Of a stretch of DNA of 64,000 bases, positions 58,668-64,000 are shown piece after piece (position 1 is the stretch's first letter; every line of letters starts with the position of its first letter). The stretch is taken from positions 142,089,787 through 142,153,786 of the forward strand of contig NC_044978.1 in the NCBI RefSeq assembly GCF_008728515.1. The letters are read 5' to 3'. The notes below the pieces were generated by a model that was given only the letters and a program-made list of their open reading frames with translations, was not told where the DNA came from and ran no database searches. Made by a program: the position numbers and the translations under genes. This DNA comes from Papio anubis (Eukaryota; Chordata; Mammalia; Primates; Cercopithecidae).

Positions 58668-58915
58668 CGCTGCCGGGCGCTGTGGGTGGCTCACGCCTGT
58701 AATCCCAACACTTTGGGAGGTCGAGGGATCACGAGATCAGAGATCCTGACGATCTTGCTAACACAGAACTGCCTCTACTTTACACAAGTTTGCCAGGCAA
58801 GTGCTCTTTCAGTTCATTTACTGAGGCTGAGGCAGGAGAATGGCGGGAACAGGAGGTGGAGAGGTTGCAGTGAGCTGAGATGGCCTGGGTCAAGAGGAGA
58901 CCTGTCTCAAAAAAA
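58668..58915 (+). mobile_element. Alu SINE, heavily damaged
   Basis: Perfect target duplication AAATCACCTAA at 58657-58667 and 58916-58926. The body is only about 250 bases and is garbled. The recognisable blocks are GGGCGCTGTGGGTGGCTC, CCCAACACTTTGGGAGG, GAGGCAGGAGAATGGCG and GGTTGCAGTGAGCTGAGAT. The middle (58765-58835) barely matches Alu. Confidence 0.88.
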
Positions 58916-58934
58916 AAATCACCTAAGGCACCAC

Positions 58935-59212
58935 TCTTTTTTTTTACGGGTCTCACTCTTGCTTCCAGGTTGGGAGGCACCCGGCTCACCGGCAACCTCA
59001 GACTCTCTGGTTCAAGCAATTCTCCTTACCTCAGCCTCCCGAGTAGCTGAGAATACAGGCACTTGCCACCACACCCTGCTAATTTTTGTGTGTTTAGTAG
59101 AGACGGGGTTTCGCCGTGTTGGCCAGGATATTCTCGATCTGCTGACCTCGTGAGCCGCCTGCCTCGGCCTCCCAAAATGTTGGGATTACAGGCGTGAGCC
59201 ACCGCGCCCGGC
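58935..59212 (-). mobile_element. AluS SINE, antisense
   Basis: Target duplication AGGCACCAC at 58926-58934 and 59213-59221. The first ~90 bases are damaged (CTTCCAGGTTGGGAGGCACC), while from about 59025 the sequence is clean Alu. It lies tail-to-tail with the Alu at 58668-58915. Confidence 0.92.
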
Positions 59213-59221
59213 AGGCACCAC

Positions 59222-60559
59222 ATTTTTATGCAAGAAAAAAGAAACACACAACAGTTTCCCATCTCACCTTAAACTTTTGGTAAAAATATCTTGGATTTTC
59301 ATTATATGAGAATGTTGCTACATGGAAGAAGTCTTGATGGGTGGGTAGAAAAATATGATGGCATACCTGTTTTTTAAAAAGAAATAGGAATAGTGTTCTT
59401 TGAAAAATGAGGCAGAGAGAACCCTTAGGACCCTTACAAACAAATGAGAATTTATATATGTATTTTAGCTGTGCTTATCTTTGGGTGATGAAGTTATTTA
59501 TGTAATACTATCTTTCTTACTTTTATGTTTTTAATAGATTTCCACAAGCATGTATTCACTTCTATAATTGGGATACATGATACCCAACTAATGTACTTGA
59601 AAGTAAGTTTTAGCAATATTTCTAACCTAGCTACATTGTGATTTTTCAAAGAAGCTTGGAATTATTTATATTTTATTGCCATTGAAAACTTGGAACTTTT
59701 TTTTACAACTGTATGCATTTTATCATGCTTTCATCTTTGTAGACTGTCCATTTTTGTGTGAATGGCTTTTTTCAAAAGATCTGTTCATTTGTTACTTTAT
59801 TTACTATCTTTTAATAAATATTTTATCTCTAACTTCTGTGCTATGTTCTGTTCTTTTGGATCCAGTGTGGATTATTGAGACCAGAAATGTTGTCACCTGT
59901 CTTTAAGATGGTAACATTTTGTCACTTTAGTACAGAGCCAGTGGGTATGGAGTCTGAACTGGTAGCTATTCCCAGTACTTTTTAAAAAGGTTCAGTGAGT
60001 CAAGGGAGTGTGTATCATATTAAGACTGTAAGGAAGAAAGTTTTAGGTACCTTCTTCAGGGAGCTATTTCTTATTGTTTCTGGGGAGCTGTCAGCTCTTC
60101 CCCTCAGGTGATTTTAAAATACGTTTATATATCTCATTGCTGCTACAATAAAAAATGTAACAAACTGTGGTGGTGATGGCACTTTCTTCTCCTTTTCCCC
60201 CTAATTCATCTTGGTTAATTTTATTATCCAAAAAAATAAAGAGGTGGCTGGGCAGATCGTTAGTGTGAACGAGTTTTGTGAGGAAAAGTCAGAGACTTTG
60301 CCACTTCCCTGTAGAAATATGGATCCATTTAAAGTAGTATATGTAACTGAAACATCATCTCCTAATTCCAAAACAAAAGCCTGACAGACTATTTATGGGA
60401 AAGGAAGGGACTTGAGCCTCAGTATATCTGGAAAGTTTGCTGTAGATCCTTATCTGAGAACAGAGAGAAAAAGATAAACTTTAGTCCTAGTGTCTTTCTG
60501 TTATTCTTGCAGCATCTTCTTGTGGTGTATATTTTTTCATTACAATTATCATTCTATAC
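59222..60559. other. Unique non-coding sequence
   Basis: No gene or repeat recognised. A 76-codon frame at 59676-59906 has no domain. Confidence 0.4.
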
Positions 60560-60740
60560 AGATTTTCTTGAGTGCTGACAAACTCTGCATCAGATACTGT
60601 GCTTCTTGTGAGCAACAGAGAGATAACTAAGGTAATTCTTGACTCAAATGAGTTCATAGTCTAATGGCAGGCTCCAAAATAGATGCAGCAATTGTTACAA
60701 GTACAATGAAAAGGATGTTGAATCTATTGTGTGCTTTAAA
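60560..60740 (-). repeat. L2 3' end, antisense
   Basis: TTGAGTGCTGACAAACTCTG, TGAGCAACAGAGAGATAACT, TGACTCAAATGAGTTCATAG, TCTAATGGCAGG follow the reverse L2 terminus. Confidence 0.6.
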
Positions 60741-62785
60741 AGCAAGAACTGGCTGCTAATTACAAGAGTAAAATATTCCATGGAGAACCATAGATTTTGG
60801 CCACATGGAATTACTCAGAAACTGTCAGAAAGATATCACACAGGTGCTGTGTTTGTGGAAGTTGCAAATTCATTGTGGAGAAGTAGACATTTCTAATGTT
60901 TTACGTACGCAAGATAAACCTATTCCCTTGGACATAAATAATCTAAGACCTACCATATCTTTTTTGGGGATTTTGAAAGAGAAGCAGACATGGTATTTCA
61001 TTTATACATTATTAATATTCACAGTCTCAAGATGCCTCTGTGGTAGCGTAAATAGCAGGGACATTATTTTTCAAAGATGTATTAAAGGGCAATTTAGTGG
61101 TAGTGTTTGCCTTAAAAATAGAAAATGTGCATATATACTACATTTCATTGATTGTAAGATGCTATTTTATTAATAGATTACCAGAGGAAAAAAGATCTCA
61201 TAAGACTATGTTAAATGTAGATATCAATTTATATGTGAAAAAATATACATCTGAGAAATAGGGGACCATGTTATGTCAAAAAAGCTTTTTGGATGAAAAA
61301 CAGTCCAAAATGTGATTTAATTTGCAAAGCAATTATAATTTTCGATGATGTTTTATTTTTACATGTTTGTTGGCAATGCTATTCTAATCTGTTTTGATTT
61401 AATTTGTTCCAATTATTGGGCTTACCTATTTATGGAATACTTTATCTATCCCTATCTTACGTTGAATATATTTTTTTAACTTAGTACTTTGCAATGGTGG
61501 CAGGCATTATGTGTTAGTGTCTTCATTATTGAAATATTTGTTTTTTTATTGTCAACCCAGTACTTGGCATATAGATATGTGAAGAACAGATGTGAAAGTA
61601 CTCTGCTTCTACAGCATTAAATATGCTTTCTAAAATATAGAGTGTTAATATTGGAAATTTATTATATCTTACTGATATAAAAGAAAATGAAAATGGGCCA
61701 TTTTTTGTTATCTAATGGAGTGTTTCAGATTAGACCTCACGTAACATGGACTCTGTGACCCCAAGGATAGTATAATCTTTGGGATGTCATTTTTGGGGTT
61801 TTTCAGAGGCAGTTTGTATTTTATGTTGTTGCTCTGGGAAATACTCAAAAAAATTTCAGAAAATCACAGAAACAAAAGATTTAAAAATAAAACACATAAT
61901 TAGATGAATCATTACTAAAATTTAGGGAATGAATATTAGTGAAGCCCACATGATACCATTCATCACTGTGTTAGTAGAAGAATAGAGTAATTTTATGAAC
62001 TTACTAAAGAGCAGCAATATAGTCTACTAATTATATTGGTGTCTCAGAGTCTAAGATATCCTTATTTTTTACCAAAAAAAAAAAAAAAAACCAGAACAGA
62101 TATGTAAATTATGTTTCATAAGCCTTTAATATATCAATTTAAAACATATTAGAATAACATTATAAATTATTATTGGATCCCCATTTCTGCTCATAAATGC
62201 CTAATTAACACATATGACACTGTTATGATACCATTTATACCATTGATTGTATGGGAAGGTCATTTCCAAGGTCAATCACAGGTCTTCTGTTAGAGGGACT
62301 TAATTTCCATAGCCTCTTCTTATATTGGCTATTTTGGCTAGAAGGGAATTCAGTGTGATTAGAATGGAAAGAAAGGCAGAGAAATAGGGATTACTAGGGG
62401 TCAAAAAAAGAGGGAGGACTTATCTCTTACTTGAGGATGAGGAAACTCAATTATTTCATGTCGTATGTATCTAGATTTCAAAACAAAATACATTCATGAT
62501 CTCTGTTTGAACTATGCTGCCATTTCTTAAATAACAAATCTAAGCATTCCTTTTCTACTGCAAAATTACTTTTAAAACAAATATGATCGTATAAGAATTG
62601 GAACTATTTAAACCAAGGGAAACTATTCTTAATGGCTAGGCGATTAAGACCAGTTGGGTAGAGTAGTTTCAAATATCTTGGATCTTACAAGTTTTTATCT
62701 ACCAAATGACCAGGTTAACTATTTACAAAGGGAGACGCTATTAAAAATGAATTAATATATAATAAATTACCAATATTAATAATTG
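60741..62785. other. Unassigned sequence
   Basis: 60805-61173 (+) is open for 122 codons (starts MELLRNCQKDITQVLC). It has no domain that I recognise and no gene signals around it. Its end, CATTGATTGTAAGATGC, might come from an old DNA transposon. A17 run at about 62073-62089. Confidence 0.35.
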
Positions 62786-62790
62786 CATAT

Positions 62791-63094
62791 TGCTACAGTC
62801 AGAATGTGTTCCCTAAAAGCCATTTGTTAGAAACTTGATTCCCAGTCCTGCAGTGCTGGGAGATGGAGCCTTTGGGAGGTGTTTTGTTCATGAATGGATT
62901 TATTCAACTGTAAAAAGGGCTTGGGGGAATGGGTACATTCCTCCTGCTCTCTGCCATGTGAGGACACAGCAAGAAAGCCCTCACAAGATGCTAGCACCTT
63001 GATCTTGGACTTCTAAGCCTCTAGAACTATGAGAAGCTTCTTTACAAATTAACCAGTCTGCTATTCTGTTATAGCAACACAAAATAGCCTGACA
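62791..63094 (+). mobile_element. MLT1-like solo LTR (ERVL-MaLR)
   Basis: Begins TGCTACAG and ends CTGACA (TG...CA). Flanked by the 5-bp target duplication CATAT (62786-62790 and 63095-63099). Inner blocks GGAGATGGAGCCTTTGGGAG, GCCATGTGAGGACACAGC, AGCACCTTGATCTTGGAC and GTTATAGCAACACAAAATAG match MaLR LTRs. No internal coding region. It has an internal deletion compared with the usual 350-450 bp. Confidence 0.88.
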
Positions 63095-63099
63095 CATAT

Positions 63100-63376
63100 C
63101 AAAATAAATGACAGGTAATACTTATATCAAATTTTAAAGAAATATAAATATACTTAGGTACAAATAAACTATATGTTTATCTTAAATATTAAAATTTTTT
63201 ACATTTTTTTCTTTGCTTTCCCAGAAACTGACAATTAAATAAGGACAACATAAAAGAGCCTGAAAAAAGAACTCTCTTGGGTCTTACATTTAGCAGCTAT
63301 TAATCTCAGGAACAAACCAAACATTGCCAGCATTTTAGTTCTAGAAGGCCCCATCAGAGGATGTACTAATAGTCAT
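63100..63376. other. Unique non-coding sequence
   Basis: Short interval between the LTR and the Alu target. Nothing recognised. Confidence 0.45.
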
Positions 63377-63389
63377 CTAGTTTCTCTGT

Positions 63390-63691
63390 CTTTTTATTTT
63401 TATTTTTTGAGACGGGGTTCATTCTGCCACCTGGGCTGGAGTGCAGTGGCATAGTCATAGCTTACTGCAACCTCTAATTCCTGGACTCAAGCAATTCTCC
63501 CACCTCAGACCCCAGAGTAGCTGAAACTACAATCGTGTGCCAGCATGTCTGGCTAATTATTGTTTTTTAAAATACGGAGACAGGGTCTCCCCACATTACC
63601 CAGCCTTGTCGCAAACTCCTGGGCTCAAGGGATCCTCCTGCCTCAGGCTCCCAAAGTGCTGAGATTACAGGCGTCAGCCACCCTGCCAAAC
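63390..63691 (-). mobile_element. AluJo SINE, antisense
   Basis: Tail (TTTTTA)n, body GAGACGGGGTTCATTCTGCC to CCACCCTGCCAAAC. Target duplication CTAGTTTCTCTGT at 63377-63389 and 63692-63704 is perfect, which is unusual for an element this old. Confidence 0.94.
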
Positions 63692-63704
63692 CTAGTTTCT
63701 CTGT

Positions 63705-64000
63705 TTTTGACAATCTTTTGTCTTCTTTTGCCTTAGAACATTTTACTACCTTCTTCTAGTTCATTGGTGTTTTAACTGAATTCACCTTGTCCTTAAGATT
63801 CAATAGATATGCCTCAGGATTTTCCTAGATAAAAGTGGGACCTTAAACTTGGAGGGTGGTCATCTCTCATTCTGCTTTTAGCAAATCAGCTCTACCTTAA
63901 TCTGTTCTGTATACTGGGCTCTGCATAATATTCACTTAAGAAAGCAAGTCCAACATTTAAAAATGTGACTTTGAAAACCTGTGCACAAAATGGATATATA
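63705..64000. other. Unique non-coding sequence to window end
   Basis: No gene or repeat recognised. Confidence 0.45.

Noticed and set aside
58686..59153. 155-codon frame across 58.7-59.2 kb
   Set aside because: It runs through two opposed Alus in a block with likely sequence errors; the length is an artefact of Alu composition and indels.

Overview
This is AT-rich nuclear DNA from a primate. It is built almost entirely of transposable-element relics and unique non-coding sequence. Alu and L1PA-type L1 insertions make it a primate. Two young Alus (57222-57497 and 58311-58645) carry bases I know from the AluYR lineage of Old World monkeys (CTAGCC plus GCGAGGTGG, GATCCGGCCACTGC, and CTCAAG read in reverse). 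I therefore favour a cercopithecid such as macaque, baboon or vervet over human. No protein-coding exon, RNA gene, CpG island or CRISPR array can be supported. The window looks like an intergenic desert or the inside of a very large intron. All coordinates of old repeats are approximate, and subfamily names are from memory of consensus sequences.

Layout. 1-347 is the 3' end of a young L1. 348-13797 is mostly unique sequence with MIR, L2 and old L1 3' ends, one Alu (1483-1786) and a GGT microsatellite. 13798-14426 holds an AluJ and an AluS in tandem. 14610-17267 is a nearly complete Tigger1 DNA transposon, split by an AluY. 17285-23905 is dominated by antisense old L1 pieces cut by Alus. 25361-25473 is a short MER5-type hAT element. 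28285-31125 is one L1 insertion with a 5' inversion and, I infer, a 3' transduced flank of about 330 bp. 31126-37260 is mostly unique with MIRs and a small L1 3'UTR insertion. 37264-41083 holds half a MADE1, two Alus and a 1.7 kb L1MA-like 3' end. 42298-44078 is a compact nest: a tiny 5'-truncated Alu, L2, an Alu monomer, a MER85-like piggyBac element inside an hAT relic, and an AluY. 44870-47095 is old L1 and L2. 49452-51106 holds an unusual inverted repeat whose right arm lies between 35-bp direct repeats. 54375-55955 is MIR, antisense L1 and an Alu monomer. 57210-59221 is a dense cluster of five Alus in both orientations, part of it full of indel-like damage. The window closes with an MLT1-like solo LTR (62791-63094) and an AluJo (63390-63691).

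No working gene system is present. The biology on show is retrotransposition: twin priming, read-through transduction, target-site duplications, tail-born microsatellites and nested insertions. The features best worth checking are the transduction-bearing inverted L1, the inverted-repeat/direct-repeat structure at 49.4-51.1 kb, and the Alu cluster at 57-59 kb.
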